Source of the DNA: Rhodospirillales bacterium
Lineage (GTDB): Bacteria > Pseudomonadota > Alphaproteobacteria > Rhodospirillales > UBA2165
Direction: 5' to 3'
DNA: 64,000 bases
NCBI GenBank assembly: GCA_022823235.1
Contig: JAJDXO010000030.1
Span: 62,001 to 126,000, forward strand
How positions within the stretch are numbered: the first letter of the stretch is position 1; each line of letters opens with the position of its first letter. Positions 17,094 to 25,950 of this stretch are shown here, one piece after another. Under the pieces are notes generated by a model. It worked only from the letters and a program-made list of their open reading frames with translations, did no database searches and had not been told where the DNA came from. Made by a program: the position numbers and the translations under genes.

Positions 17094-17107
17094 GTCTTAT
17101 ATAAGAC
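17094..17107. promoter_or_regulatory. Perfect palindrome GTCTTATATAAGAC, operator candidate (copy 1)
   Basis: Exact 14-bp palindrome 101 bp upstream of the TTG start of the first TTT transporter gene, in the 257-bp spacer with the divergent membrane protein. A TTGACT sequence lies at 17059-17064, so a repressor here would sit just downstream of a promoter. The AT-rich core with GTC/GAC arms resembles operators of GntR-type regulators; the cognate protein is not known from sequence. Confidence 0.7.
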
Positions 17108-17207
17108 TAAAAAAGGTGTGGTTATCGGGGCCGGCGGATTTTACGGTACCAAGGCGGCAAACGGACCGAAGATCCGAGCCGCGAATTGACAGGAAGGGAA
17201 GCCTCAG

Positions 17208-17774
17208 TTGGACGACACCGAAGCCGAGACGTCCGAGAAGCATCTCAACTATAATTCGGTCGCCGCGCTGATTTTCGTCGCGCTGTCGATCGCTCTATGG
17301 GTCCTCATTCCCGATCATGTCGACAAGCCGCTCATCCGCGTCGTCGGAGACGTTTCCCTGCCGGCGGAACTCTTCCCCCAGGTCATTGCCGTCGGCATCT
17401 TTGTGCTCGGTATCTGGTTTTTCTGGAAAAGCCGGTCGCTGCATCAACGGAATGAACTTCGTGACCTCGACCGGGAAGCAATTATAAATGTGGCGGTGAC
17501 CGCCGCCTGCATGGCCGGCTATGTCTGGCTCATGGTCAATATCGGCTTCGTGGCGGGCAGCATGATCATGATCTTCGTGGTCTCGACCTATTTCGGAAAC
17601 CGCAATTATTGGGCGGGCGCGCTGGTCTCCATCATCGTGCCCTTTGCGCTGTTTATGCTGTTTACGAAGGTGCTGGTAACGTCGTTGCCGCCATTTCCGA
17701 TAGATGAGGCCGTTCCCAGCAACTGGGCAATTTACGAGCCGTTGAAGTGGCTCAGCAACAAATCGGTATTTTAG
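17208..17774 (+). CDS. TTT transporter small membrane subunit (TctB family)
   Basis: A 188-residue TctB-type (DUF1468) protein with four predicted membrane helices: LIFVALSIALWVLI, FPQVIAVGIFVLGIWFF, a helix around AACMAGYVWLMV, and a last helix region around ALVSIIVPFALFMLF. It forms the membrane complex with TctA for sodium- or proton-driven uptake of a carboxylate delivered by the periplasmic TctC protein. The start is TTG 17208 behind AGGAAGGGAA. The GTCTTATATAAGAC site lies upstream. It is followed 14 bp later by tctA. Confidence 0.85.
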   Translation: MDDTEAETSEKHLNYNSVAALIFVALSIALWVLIPDHVDKPLIRVVGDVSLPAELFPQVIAVGIFVLGIWFFWKSRSLHQRNELRDLDREAIINVAVTAACMAGYVWLMVNIGFVAGSMIMIFVVSTYFGNRNYWAGALVSIIVPFALFMLFTKVLVTSLPPFPIDEAVPSNWAIYEPLKWLSNKSVF

Positions 17775-17788
17775 GGCGGCGCTGACGC

Positions 17789-19312
17789 ATGTTTGAGGCA
17801 TTCATCGGCGGATTTGGAATCCTGTTCAACCCGGAAACGGTGTTGATGACATTCCTTCTGATTGCCGCCGGATTGTTCCTTGGCATGTTCGTCGGCGCCC
17901 TGCCCGGCTTCACCACACTGATGGCGATGGCGATCCTGCTGCCTATCTCGTTCTTTCTTCACCCCCTGCTGGGGATTCCGTTTTTGATCGGTGTCTATAA
18001 AGGCGGAATTTACGGGGGCAGTATTCCAGCGATCCTGGTGTCGATGCCGGGTACGGGCGCGGCCGTGGCGACCACATTCGACGGTCCGCCCCTGACCAAG
18101 AAGGGAAAGGGGCGGAAGGCCCTGGAAACCGCACTGTTTTCATCGGTGATCGGGGACACCGCGAGTGACATCTTCACCATTGCCTTGATTGGTCCCATCG
18201 CCGCTGTCGCGCTCCTCATGGGACCGCCGGAGTTGGCCGCCGTCCTGTTCTTGGCGTTGATCGTCATTTCGGCTACGTCCAGCGGCGTCTTCGTCAAAGG
18301 CCTGCTGATGCTCGCCATCGGTCTGTTCTTCGCCATGGTCGGTCAGGACCCCATCGGCGCGCTGTCGCGGTTCTCGTTCGGGATAACGTCGGTGGAATCC
18401 GGTATCCCGCTGCTGCCCATGCTGATCGGCGTGTTCGCGCTTCCCGAGATTTTTGCCGGCATCGAGAAAAAAGCATCCCAGATCATCAGCGCCGAGGGAT
18501 TGAAGGTTTCCGGGGAACGCCTCACCTTTGCCGAATTCAGGAGCTGTCTTCGTACGATTGGCCGGTCCACCGTGATCGGCACGACCATTGGGATGGTGCC
18601 CGGCGTCGGTCAGGTGGTCGCCGCGTTCATGGGATATGCCGCGGCCAAAAGCGCGTCCGATCACCCCGAGAGATTCGGCCAAGGCGAGCTTGAAGGAGTG
18701 GCGGCCGCGGAGGCCGCGAACAACGCCGTGAACGGACCGACACTGGTGCCGCTCCTTACGCTCGGAATTCCGGGCGACAACCTCACGGTCATTCTTGTCG
18801 GCGCGTTCATTGCGCACGGCATGCGGCCCGGCCCCCAGCTCATGGAGGAGCAGGGCTCGCTCGTTTTCGCCATTCTGCTCTCCATTATTCTTGCAAACAT
18901 TCTATTCCTGTTCATCGGCTACCTGTGCATTCCCTTCTTCGCGAAGGTGGTGACGATCAGGAAGTCATTTTTGTTGCCGCTGACACTGGTGTTTGCGTTT
19001 GCCGGCTCGTGGGTGTTCCGGGGACAGCCCTTCGATCTCGCCGTCCTGGTGTTCTTCGGCGTCTTTGGATACGTGGCCAAAAAACTGCATTTCGATGTGA
19101 CACCCATGGCCATGGGCTTCATCTTGGGGCCGACACTCGAGTATTCCTTTGGTCAGACCGTGACCTTGGCGCAGGGGGACCTGTTGACCTTCGTTACGCT
19201 GGAGCGTCCGGCGACCGCGGCCATCCTGGCGTTGACGCCGTTGCTGACCTATTTGATGTGGCGGCGCAACAATCGGCTCAGGCAGCGGTTTGGTGAAGGC
19301 GCCGCGCACTGA
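17789..19312 (+). CDS. TTT transporter large membrane subunit (TctA family)
   Basis: A 507-residue TctA protein with about twelve membrane helices. Family landmarks are GALPGFTTLMAMAILLP near residue 37, GIYGGSIPAILVSMPGTGAA, and the second repeat PGVGQVVAAFMGYAAAK with NAVNGPTLVPLLTLGIPGD. It is the transport channel of the tripartite system. The gene order is B-A-C here, unlike TTT system 2, which runs C-B-A. The binding protein gene begins 138 bp after it, and that gap holds its own copy of the palindrome. Confidence 0.92.
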   Translation: MFEAFIGGFGILFNPETVLMTFLLIAAGLFLGMFVGALPGFTTLMAMAILLPISFFLHPLLGIPFLIGVYKGGIYGGSIPAILVSMPGTGAAVATTFDGPPLTKKGKGRKALETALFSSVIGDTASDIFTIALIGPIAAVALLMGPPELAAVLFLALIVISATSSGVFVKGLLMLAIGLFFAMVGQDPIGALSRFSFGITSVESGIPLLPMLIGVFALPEIFAGIEKKASQIISAEGLKVSGERLTFAEFRSCLRTIGRSTVIGTTIGMVPGVGQVVAAFMGYAAAKSASDHPERFGQGELEGVAAAEAANNAVNGPTLVPLLTLGIPGDNLTVILVGAFIAHGMRPGPQLMEEQGSLVFAILLSIILANILFLFIGYLCIPFFAKVVTIRKSFLLPLTLVFAFAGSWVFRGQPFDLAVLVFFGVFGYVAKKLHFDVTPMAMGFILGPTLEYSFGQTVTLAQGDLLTFVTLERPATAAILALTPLLTYLMWRRNNRLRQRFGEGAAH

Positions 19313-19355
19313 TGAAGGATGTCGGGGTGCACTTGACCACGAAGCGTGCTATGTA

Positions 19356-19369
19356 GTCTTATATAAGAC
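19356..19369. promoter_or_regulatory. Perfect palindrome GTCTTATATAAGAC, operator candidate (copy 2)
   Basis: Second exact copy, between tctA and the binding protein gene, 82 bp upstream of ATG 19451. Its presence inside the transporter cluster suggests the binding protein has a separate regulated promoter in addition to readthrough. Confidence 0.7.
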
Positions 19370-19450
19370 CTTGACGGCACAAAATGATTTACGACCCCTG
19401 TTTTACAGGGAACATTATTGAAGAGAGACGACCAACAGAGAGGAAAGACA

Positions 19451-20416
19451 ATGCGGATAGCGAATTTGTCCAAACTACTTCTGGGAGCCCTTCTCGTATT
19501 CGGTCTGCTCGGCGTCGATGACGTCCGGGCCGAATTTCCCGAGAAGCCCATTACGATGATCATGCCCCTTGGTGCGGGCGGATCTCACGACCGGAACGCG
19601 CGGGTGTTCACCTCCGTCATTCCGCAATATCTCGGCAATGCGATGATCGTGAAGCTGATGCCGGGCGCGTCGGGCCAGACCGGTACGGCGGCCGCGGCCA
19701 AGGCGAAGCCGGATGGGTATACCCTCCTGTTCTCGCACAACTACTTCGATCAGCTGCAGAAGCATGTGAAGAAGCTTCCCTATGACACCGACAAGGATTT
19801 TGTCACCGTCGCGAAGCTGAACTCCGGTTTCTTCTCGATCATCGTGCGCGCCGACAGCCCGTTCAAGTCGTTCCAGGATCTCGTCGCGGCGGCCAAGGCC
19901 AAGCCGGGTACGATCAAGTTCGCCCATTCGGGCAACTGGGGCGCCACCCACGCGCCGGCCCTGCAACTGTTCACCGAAGCGGGCATCGCCGACAAGATCG
20001 TCATGGTGCCGTACAAAGGCGGCGGACCCTCCATGGCCGGCTTCCTGCGCGGCGAAGCTGACTTCACCATGCAGTTCAAGTCGACCATTCTCGGCCAGGG
20101 CAATAAGGTTCGCGTCCTGATCAGCGCCGGGACGAAGAGCGACTTCAAAGGGGTGCCGACCTTTAAGGATCTGGGCTACACCGCCGATATCGGCCAGATG
20201 CACCGCATTCTGATGGCGCCGCGCGGCATTCCCGCCGACCGCCTGAAGAAACTCCGCGATGCCATGGTTGCCATTCAGAAAGACAAGACGTACCTGCGTC
20301 TGATCAAGGCCATCGGCGAGGTTGCAAACTTTGAGAGCGGCGAAGATTACGAGAAGCGCCGCCCGAAACAGAGCGTTGCCTACAAGAACATGATCAAGGG
20401 CTTGGCCTCCAACTAA
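19451..20416 (+). CDS. TTT substrate-binding protein (TctC/Bug family)
   Basis: A 321-residue periplasmic binding protein. The signal peptide is residues 1 to about 24 (hydrophobic LLLGALLVFGLL, cleavage after VRA). The mature start EFPEKPITMIMPLGAGGSHD is the Bug-family opening, and VPYKGGGPSMAGFLRGEADF is the conserved middle segment. It would bind a small carboxylate, but the ligand cannot be read. ATG 19451 has GAGAGGAAAG ahead of it. A strong hairpin follows the stop codon. Confidence 0.92.
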   Translation: MRIANLSKLLLGALLVFGLLGVDDVRAEFPEKPITMIMPLGAGGSHDRNARVFTSVIPQYLGNAMIVKLMPGASGQTGTAAAAKAKPDGYTLLFSHNYFDQLQKHVKKLPYDTDKDFVTVAKLNSGFFSIIVRADSPFKSFQDLVAAAKAKPGTIKFAHSGNWGATHAPALQLFTEAGIADKIVMVPYKGGGPSMAGFLRGEADFTMQFKSTILGQGNKVRVLISAGTKSDFKGVPTFKDLGYTADIGQMHRILMAPRGIPADRLKKLRDAMVAIQKDKTYLRLIKAIGEVANFESGEDYEKRRPKQSVAYKNMIKGLASN

Positions 20417-20432
20417 GCCAGATCGGTTCCGG

Positions 20433-20463
20433 AAATGGCATCCCCTCCGGGGGATGCCATTTT
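20433..20463 (+). terminator. Hairpin terminator after the TTT binding protein
   Basis: A perfect 13-bp stem (AAATGGCATCCCC pairing with GGGGATGCCATTT) closes a TCCG loop 17 bp after the binding-protein stop and is followed by a short T-rich stretch. It probably ends transcription or protects the 3' end of the binding-protein message. Confidence 0.75.
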
Positions 20464-20521
20464 CATATTTACCTGCAGTGACCGGATAGGGACGAGGGTC
20501 GCGTTGCTCTCGGCCAATTCC

Positions 20522-20537
20522 AGTCTTATATAAGACT
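20522..20537. promoter_or_regulatory. Perfect palindrome AGTCTTATATAAGACT, operator candidate (copy 3)
   Basis: Third exact copy, here extended to a 16-bp palindrome, 47 bp upstream of the Gfo/Idh ATG at 20584. Its proximity to the start fits direct repression of that gene. Confidence 0.7.
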
Positions 20538-20583
20538 TCAAAGGCAATTTCCGGCTTTGGCCGGGGTTTCAGGGGTTATGGGC

Positions 20584-21645
20584 ATGTACAATCCGATTAA
20601 CGTGGCGATAATCGGCACCGGCTGGTGCGGCGGCATACGCGCGGCAAGCTGTGCGGATAACCCGCTCGTCGGTGAACTCCACATTGCGGAGACCAACCCG
20701 GAGCGTCTCGAGGAAGTTCGGTCCATGACCAGTGCCGTCACGGCGACGGCGGACTACGAGGAACTCCTGAAGAACGACGGGATTACGGCTGTCATCATCT
20801 CGGCCACCCCCGAGACCACCCACTACCCGATGGCCAAAGCGAGCATGGAGGCCGGGAAGCACGTCTTCCTGGAAAAGCCCATTGCCCTGACCCTCGCCGA
20901 AGCGGACGAACTGGTGGACCTCGCCAAGGCAAAGGACCTCAAATTCACCATCGGCTACTCCCAGCGTTTCAACCCGAAATTCGCCTATGTCGCCAAATCC
21001 ATCGCCGACGGCACCATCGGCAAACCGGTGAGCGCGTTGGTCAGCCGCCATATTACCCGGGGACTGGGGAATAAGATTTCCGGCCGAATCAGCCTGTCAC
21101 CGGCCGCGATGGAGGCGACCCACGACATCGATTTCGCCCTTTGGGCCATGGGCGGCGCCAAGCCGGTCCGGGTGTATTCCCAGTCGGCCTACGGCATCAT
21201 GAAGGAAAAATCCGGGCTCGAAGATACCCAGTACATTATCGTCACGCTCGACAACGGCATCGTCATCAACATTGGCGCCGGCTGGACCATGCCGCACAAC
21301 TATCCGAATTACGCCGGTACCTGGATCGAATTCATCGGAACCGACGGCATGCTGACCGTCGACGATACGCACCGCGACGTTTTGTGGAACACGGTGGAGA
21401 AGGGCATCCAGCTTCCCATGTCGACCATGCCGGGTGAGTTCGTCGATCACGTCTACGCCGGACCGATGGTTGCCGAGACCGTTCACTTCATTGACGCGGT
21501 CGCCCGTGACCGGGCCGTCATGGTGACGCCGGAGGAGGCACGGACGGTGATGGAGGTTTATGTCGCCGCCGACATGTCGGTAGAGCGCAACGAGCCCGTC
21601 AATCTGCCCCTCAACAGCCGCGATTTGCCGGCGGCCGCCGAGTAG
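20584..21645 (+). CDS. Gfo/Idh/MocA family NAD(P)-dependent oxidoreductase
   Basis: A 353-residue oxidoreductase. The Rossmann motif VAIIGTGWCGG is at residues 6-16 and the family EKP motif is in FLEKPIALTL near residue 97, whose Lys is catalytic. Members oxidise or reduce sugars, inositols or related polyols. ATG 20584 is preferred over ATG 20578 because the AGGGG ribosome site is then 7-8 bases away. The gene has its own palindromic operator, which ties it to TTT system 1 and the ABC transporter at 29.8 kb. Confidence 0.9.
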   Translation: MYNPINVAIIGTGWCGGIRAASCADNPLVGELHIAETNPERLEEVRSMTSAVTATADYEELLKNDGITAVIISATPETTHYPMAKASMEAGKHVFLEKPIALTLAEADELVDLAKAKDLKFTIGYSQRFNPKFAYVAKSIADGTIGKPVSALVSRHITRGLGNKISGRISLSPAAMEATHDIDFALWAMGGAKPVRVYSQSAYGIMKEKSGLEDTQYIIVTLDNGIVINIGAGWTMPHNYPNYAGTWIEFIGTDGMLTVDDTHRDVLWNTVEKGIQLPMSTMPGEFVDHVYAGPMVAETVHFIDAVARDRAVMVTPEEARTVMEVYVAADMSVERNEPVNLPLNSRDLPAAAE

Positions 21646-21649
21646 GCTC

Positions 21650-22609
21650 TCACATATTCTTCTTGGGGCTCTTCTTGGGGCGTTTCCTGGGGGCCCGGCG
21701 CCGGGGCTTCGCCTTTTTGATTTCGTCGAAGTCCCGGTAGACCAGCGTGAAATCCTCTTCGGACAAGCCGAGGGACATGGCCTGCGCCAAAAAGGCGTGG
21801 GTATCGGCGCCCAACCTGGCATCGACCCCCAGCGCCTTGGCGAGATCAACGGCCATACCCGTATCCTTGTAGAGATTGTAGACCCGCGACCGCCCGTCCC
21901 ATTTCCCGTTGAGGATGTGGTCGGGAAACCGCGCCTGGCTGGCGTTGGAACGGGCGTTCGAAACGTTGAAGACGTCGATCAGGTCGGCGAGGTCGATCCC
22001 CGCCTTCTCCGCCATTCGTCCGCCTTCGCAGGTGGCCAGGAAGACGGCGTGGCAGACCATGTTGTGGATGAGCTTGGTGGTGTGTCCGGCGCCCGACGGG
22101 CCGAGGTGGAACAGCTTGTCGGCGATCGCCTCGAGATGACGCCTGGTCCGCCCGAAGGCCCTTTTGTCGCCGCCGATCATCAATGTCAGGGTTCCCTTGT
22201 CGGCGCCGCCGGCGCCGCCGCTCATGCCCGCGTCCAGATAGGCGATGTCCTTGCGCGCCGCCTTTTGCGCGAGTTTCTTGGTTTCCGCCGGGTCGGATGT
22301 CGTAAAATCGTAAATGACCAGGCCCTTCCTGGCCGTGGCGAATATTCCGTTGCGGCCGAGGCAGTGTTCCTCGATCTCGGGCGTCGCCGGCACGACGAAG
22401 AAGATGATCCGGGACCGGACCGCCATCTCCTTTGGGTCGGCAACGGCTGCATTCTTCAGTTTTGAGAAATTTGCCCGTGCCGACGGGTCGGAATCCCAGA
22501 CCCAGGTCGGATAACCCGCCTTGGCGAAGTTGCGGGCGATGCCGCCGCCCATATTGCCGAGACCGACGACTCCGATGGCGGGCAAGCCCTGTTTGCTCTT
22601 GGCGGCCAT
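21650..22609 (-). CDS. 3-hydroxyisobutyrate dehydrogenase-family oxidoreductase with basic C-terminal tail
   Basis: A 319-residue beta-hydroxyacid dehydrogenase. The cofactor motif IGVVGLGNMGGGIARNF is at residues 11-27. The catalytic Lys and nearby Asn are in GAGHTTKLIHNMV. The substrate loop DAGMSGGAGGADKGTL is a variant of the usual D(C)PVSGG form. The last 22 residues hold 13 Lys/Arg with Pro and Ser, a histone-H1-like tail not part of the enzyme fold. Its start overlaps the stop of the upstream paralogue by one base (TGATG), so the two are translationally coupled. Confidence 0.88.
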   Translation of the reverse strand: MAAKSKQGLPAIGVVGLGNMGGGIARNFAKAGYPTWVWDSDPSARANFSKLKNAAVADPKEMAVRSRIIFFVVPATPEIEEHCLGRNGIFATARKGLVIYDFTTSDPAETKKLAQKAARKDIAYLDAGMSGGAGGADKGTLTLMIGGDKRAFGRTRRHLEAIADKLFHLGPSGAGHTTKLIHNMVCHAVFLATCEGGRMAEKAGIDLADLIDVFNVSNARSNASQARFPDHILNGKWDGRSRVYNLYKDTGMAVDLAKALGVDARLGADTHAFLAQAMSLGLSEEDFTLVYRDFDEIKKAKPRRRAPRKRPKKSPKKNM

Positions 22610-23496
22610 CAGCCCTTCTCCCGCACGCAATCGGCGGCGCGTTCCATCGAAGCGCACACGGCCGCCGCGTCTTGATCGCCGTACCCTTGCGCTACCGCGG
22701 ACATATAGGTCTGGAGCGCCGCGTGGTAGATCGGCGTCGGCACCTTCATTGCCGCCGCGTGGCCCTGGATGAACGCCCGATCCTTCATCGGGATGGAGAA
22801 GTTGCTGCCCTCGTAGTCGTAATCGTTGGCGACCATCAAGGCGCCGCGGACTTCGAACATGGAGGAGGACGAGCCCGAGCCGCTGATGACCTTGTGAAAC
22901 AGCTCCGGGTCCAGGCCGGACTTCATCGCCAGCACCATGACCTCGGCGGCCGCGGCATTATGGACGAGATTCAGAATGTTGCCGCAGAGCTTGGTCTTCA
23001 TGCCGTTGCCGAAGGGGCCGACATAAAACGTGCGATTGGCGAACCCGCGGAGGATCGGCTCGATTTCCGCGTAGGTGTCTTCATCGCCGCTGCCGAAGGC
23101 GGTCAGTTTTTTTTGCTCGGCCAACATGCGGTTTCCGCTGACCGGGCAGTCCATGGCGGTGTAACTGGCGCCCTCGACCGTGTCCCGGAAGGCCTCCTTC
23201 TCGGCGACGGGAAAGGTGCTCGCCTCGATCACCACCTTGCCGCTGCCGTCCTGGCCGGCGAGTTGGGCGGCGACATCGTGGAGCGCCTCGAGGCTCGGCA
23301 GACAGGTGACGATCCCGCCGGTCAGCGACGCGGCCTCGGCGACCGAGTTCGCCGCCGTCATCCCCATCCCGGCGAGCGTCGACATCGCCTCCGGCCGGAC
23401 ATCATATCCGACGACGCCAAATCCGCTGTCGATTAGGTTCGGCACCATGGCCGAGCCCAATACGCCCAGACCGATGAACCCCACATCCGTGCTCAT
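22609..23496 (-). CDS. 3-hydroxyisobutyrate dehydrogenase-family oxidoreductase
   Basis: A 295-residue beta-hydroxyacid dehydrogenase. The cofactor motif is VGFIGLGVLGSAM at residues 5-17. The substrate loop is DCPVSGNRMLAEQK and the catalytic Lys is in GNGMKTKLCGNIL. It oxidises a beta-hydroxy acid to an aldehyde or keto acid with NAD(P). ATG 23496 follows GGGAGG at good spacing. It closely resembles the gene at 53911 in layout and motif details, suggesting paralogues used in two pathways of the same region. It is the middle gene of the minus-strand set headed by the HutC-type regulator. Confidence 0.9.
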   Translation of the reverse strand: MSTDVGFIGLGVLGSAMVPNLIDSGFGVVGYDVRPEAMSTLAGMGMTAANSVAEAASLTGGIVTCLPSLEALHDVAAQLAGQDGSGKVVIEASTFPVAEKEAFRDTVEGASYTAMDCPVSGNRMLAEQKKLTAFGSGDEDTYAEIEPILRGFANRTFYVGPFGNGMKTKLCGNILNLVHNAAAAEVMVLAMKSGLDPELFHKVISGSGSSSSMFEVRGALMVANDYDYEGSNFSIPMKDRAFIQGHAAAMKVPTPIYHAALQTYMSAVAQGYGDQDAAAVCASMERAADCVREKG

Positions 23497-23534
23497 GGCG
23501 GAACCTCCCAACCGAAACTGAAATTCACCGGCGC

Positions 23535-24311
23535 TCAGCCGCGCTCGGAGACATAGTGATGGCTTGATGTATTGCAGCGGCTGACCCGCCATTCCACCGG
23601 CCGTCCGTCAATGGTCATCGACGTCCGGTCGATCTGCAACAACGGCGCGCCCGCCTTGATGCCGAGAAGCCCGGCCTCTTTCCTGGTGGCGCTGACGGCC
23701 GTGATCAACTCCCGCGCCTTGGCGACGGTGACCCCGTAGATGGATTGATAGAACCTGAAAAGATTGTTGGGCGGCTGAAGTTCGATGCCAAAATCCGGGA
23801 ACAGTTCCTGGGGCAGCGCAATTCCCTCAACGATGCTCGGCACGTTCTGGAACGAACGGACGCGGGTAAACCGCACCACTTTGGCGCCGGGCTCCAGTTC
23901 CAGCCGCTCGACCTCGTTCCTGGTCGGGTCGGTCTGCTTGCAATCCAGGAGCTCGCTCTCGGGCAGGGAACTGGAGCCGTCCTTTCCCTGGATCTTGAAG
24001 AAGAAGAACAGCGCCCGGCGCTCGGTATGCTCGGAGACGAAGGTTCCAAGTCCCTGACGCCGGTAAAGCAAATTTTCCGCGACCATGTCGTTGAGAGCCT
24101 TGCGGACCGTCCCCTGACTGACGTCCAACTCCGCCGCCAGCTGCATTTCGCTGGGCAGCGCGTCGCCGGGCTTCCAGACGTTGTCGATCAGCCGCCGGCG
24201 GATGATATTGTCGACCTGCTGGTAGAGCGGCAGGGAGCGTTGCTGCTTTTTGACAGCCGGCCTTTTCGCCGATTTTGCGGTGGATTGTTTTTTGGCTGCC
24301 GGCCGCGCCAT
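23535..24311 (-). CDS. GntR family regulator, HutC/UTRA subfamily, with basic N-terminal tail
   Basis: A 258-residue regulator. Residues 2-25 are an extra Lys/Ala/Arg-rich tail with nine basic residues. The winged helix follows (about 28-98, LPSEMQLAAELDVSQGTVRKAL), and the UTRA ligand domain fills the rest (PSIVEGIALPQELFPDFG, RTSMTIDGRPVEWRVSRC). HutC-type proteins usually repress adjacent catabolic genes. It is divergent from the cupin/Ldh2 genes and upstream of the two dehydrogenases. It is the second candidate reader of the GTCTTATATAAGAC palindromes. Confidence 0.9.
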   Translation of the reverse strand: MARPAAKKQSTAKSAKRPAVKKQQRSLPLYQQVDNIIRRRLIDNVWKPGDALPSEMQLAAELDVSQGTVRKALNDMVAENLLYRRQGLGTFVSEHTERRALFFFFKIQGKDGSSSLPESELLDCKQTDPTRNEVERLELEPGAKVVRFTRVRSFQNVPSIVEGIALPQELFPDFGIELQPPNNLFRFYQSIYGVTVAKARELITAVSATRKEAGLLGIKAGAPLLQIDRTSMTIDGRPVEWRVSRCNTSSHHYVSERG

Positions 24312-24349
24312 GATGCCGCTGAGCCTCCCCGGAAGCGGAAAAATAGGTT

Positions 24350-24366
24350 ATAGTCCAGTATGCTAT
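24350..24366. promoter_or_regulatory. ATAG-N9-CTAT inverted repeat between gntR and the cupin gene
   Basis: Short inverted repeat in the 116-bp divergent spacer. Its position fits an autoregulatory operator of the HutC-type regulator, but the arms are only 4 bp, so this is weak. Confidence 0.3.
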
Positions 24367-24373
24367 GAGCAAA

Positions 24374-24402
24374 CCCGGATCGCAAACCGCGCGGTTTCCG
24401 GG
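24374..24402 (+). promoter_or_regulatory. Leader hairpin or palindrome upstream of the cupin gene
   Basis: The perfect palindrome AAACCGCGCGGTTT (24384-24397) is framed by CCCGG and CCGGG arms, 26 bp before the cupin ATG. It could be an operator or a 5' leader hairpin; the sequence does not decide. Confidence 0.4.
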
Positions 24403-24427
24403 TCTACATGTCAGGTGAGGAAGCCCA

Positions 24428-24835
24428 ATGTCCGAAACGATCGTAGTGAAGATCGACGAAGTTCCCGTGCATGCCCGTGGCGACGGGGTGGAATCCACGC
24501 TGCTGGTCGGCAACAGTCGTTGCGGTGCGCCTTTTACGTCCGGGATCACCAGATTTCCGGCCGGCCAGAAGGTGCCCATGCACTCGCACAATTGCGATGA
24601 GCAGGTCACTATTCTCGAAGGCCAGGCCGATCTCGAGGTGGATGGAAAGTTGACGCCTGTAAAGGAACTGGACACCACCTACGTCGAGGCCGGCAAACCC
24701 CATCGGTTTCTCAACACCGGCGATGGTCCCCTGACCATCCTGTGGGTCTATGCTTCGACGGACGTAACCCGCACGTTTACCGAGACCGGCAAAACGGTCC
24801 CGCATCTCTCCGAACAGGATCTGGTCACCCCGTAG
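24428..24835 (+). CDS. Cupin domain protein
   Basis: A 135-residue single-domain cupin. Motif 1 is PMHSHNCDEQVTILEG (about residues 52-67) with His and Glu metal ligands; motif 2 contains EAGKPHRFLN with the last His. Small stand-alone cupins are metal enzymes (isomerases, lyases, dioxygenases) or ligand sensors. It is divergent from the HutC-type regulator and 35 bp upstream of the Ldh2 gene, so it is probably regulated by the former and acts with the latter. Confidence 0.88.
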   Translation: MSETIVVKIDEVPVHARGDGVESTLLVGNSRCGAPFTSGITRFPAGQKVPMHSHNCDEQVTILEGQADLEVDGKLTPVKELDTTYVEAGKPHRFLNTGDGPLTILWVYASTDVTRTFTETGKTVPHLSEQDLVTP

Positions 24836-24870
24836 CGGACGCATTGGCGAGACGGCTTCAGGGGACCGCC

Positions 24871-25932
24871 ATGAGCGATGCCGGAAACTATACGGCGGCG
24901 CAGCTCTCGGAATTTATCCAGGACGCGCTTGCATCGGCCGGAATGCCGGCCGGCGATGCCGCAAAGGTGGCCGGTCTGATGGCGGACGCCGACCTGAACG
25001 GGTCGGATGGGCACGGCGTCTTTCGTCTGCCCGGCTATCTGAAGCGGATCAAATCCGGCGGCCTCAACCTGACCCCGGACATCCGGATCGAGCGGGAGCG
25101 GCCCGGGATGGCCCTGGTAAACGGCGACAACGCCCAGGGTCATCTGGTGATGAGCTATTGCGCCGAAACCGCCATCGAGAAGGCGAAGACGGCCGGCGTC
25201 GCGTGGGTCGGCGCCCACCACAGCAATCACGCGGGACCGGCCAATCTGTACGCCAAAATGCCGCTTGCCCACGACATGATCGGTCTCTATGTCGCCATCG
25301 GGAATGCCAATCACCTGCCGCCCTGGGGCGGGTTGGAGATGCTTTTGAGCACCAACCCCATCGCCATTGCGGTGCCGGCCCTCGACCGGCCGGATGTCGT
25401 TCTCGATATGGCGACCACCGTTGCGGCCTACGGCAAGGTAAAGACCGCCGCCCAGCGTGGCGAGCAAATGCCCGAGGGCTGGATGATGGGACGCGACGGC
25501 AAGCCGCTGACCGACCCCGCCAAGGCGGATGACGGATTTCTGCTGCCGATCGGCGGGGCCAAGGGTTACGGCCTTGCGCTGATGTTCGGCCTGCTGGCGG
25601 GGACGCTCAACGGCGCGGCTTTCGGAAAGGACGTCGTCGATTTCAACGCCGACTTCGAGACACCGACCAATACCGGGCAATTCATCGTCGCCGTCGACAT
25701 TTCCGCCTTCGGCGATGTGGACGGCTTCAAGCGGCAGGTCGACCGGATCGTGGACCAGATGAAAGGCTCACCGACCCTGCCCGGCTTTGACGAGGTCTTG
25801 CTGCCCGGCGAGCAAAGTCATAAGAAACGTGTGTACCGAGAGGCGAACGGTATTCCGCTCCATGCCTCTTTATTGAAGGCCCTGAACGCGACGGCGGACG
25901 AATTCGATATCGCCCGCCTGGATCAACGATAA
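24871..25932 (+). CDS. Ldh2/malate-ureidoglycolate dehydrogenase family oxidoreductase
   Basis: A 353-residue member of the non-Rossmann malate/L-sulfolactate/ureidoglycolate dehydrogenase family. Typical segments are DLNGSDGHGVFRLPGYLKRI, the catalytic-region HHSNHAGPANLYA, and GGAKGYGLALMFGLLAG. These enzymes oxidise 2-hydroxy acids to 2-oxo acids with NAD(P). ATG 24871 follows CAGGGGA. It is cotranscribed with the cupin upstream and probably with the DUF1993 gene 18 bp later. Confidence 0.9.
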   Translation: MSDAGNYTAAQLSEFIQDALASAGMPAGDAAKVAGLMADADLNGSDGHGVFRLPGYLKRIKSGGLNLTPDIRIERERPGMALVNGDNAQGHLVMSYCAETAIEKAKTAGVAWVGAHHSNHAGPANLYAKMPLAHDMIGLYVAIGNANHLPPWGGLEMLLSTNPIAIAVPALDRPDVVLDMATTVAAYGKVKTAAQRGEQMPEGWMMGRDGKPLTDPAKADDGFLLPIGGAKGYGLALMFGLLAGTLNGAAFGKDVVDFNADFETPTNTGQFIVAVDISAFGDVDGFKRQVDRIVDQMKGSPTLPGFDEVLLPGEQSHKKRVYREANGIPLHASLLKALNATADEFDIARLDQR

Positions 25933-25950
25933 GCCGGGAGATTTTTCCTG

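Noticed and set aside
16986-17189. Small open frame between the membrane protein and TTT system 1
   Set aside because: No ribosome site or homology, and it runs through the operator palindrome; the spacer is better explained as regulatory.
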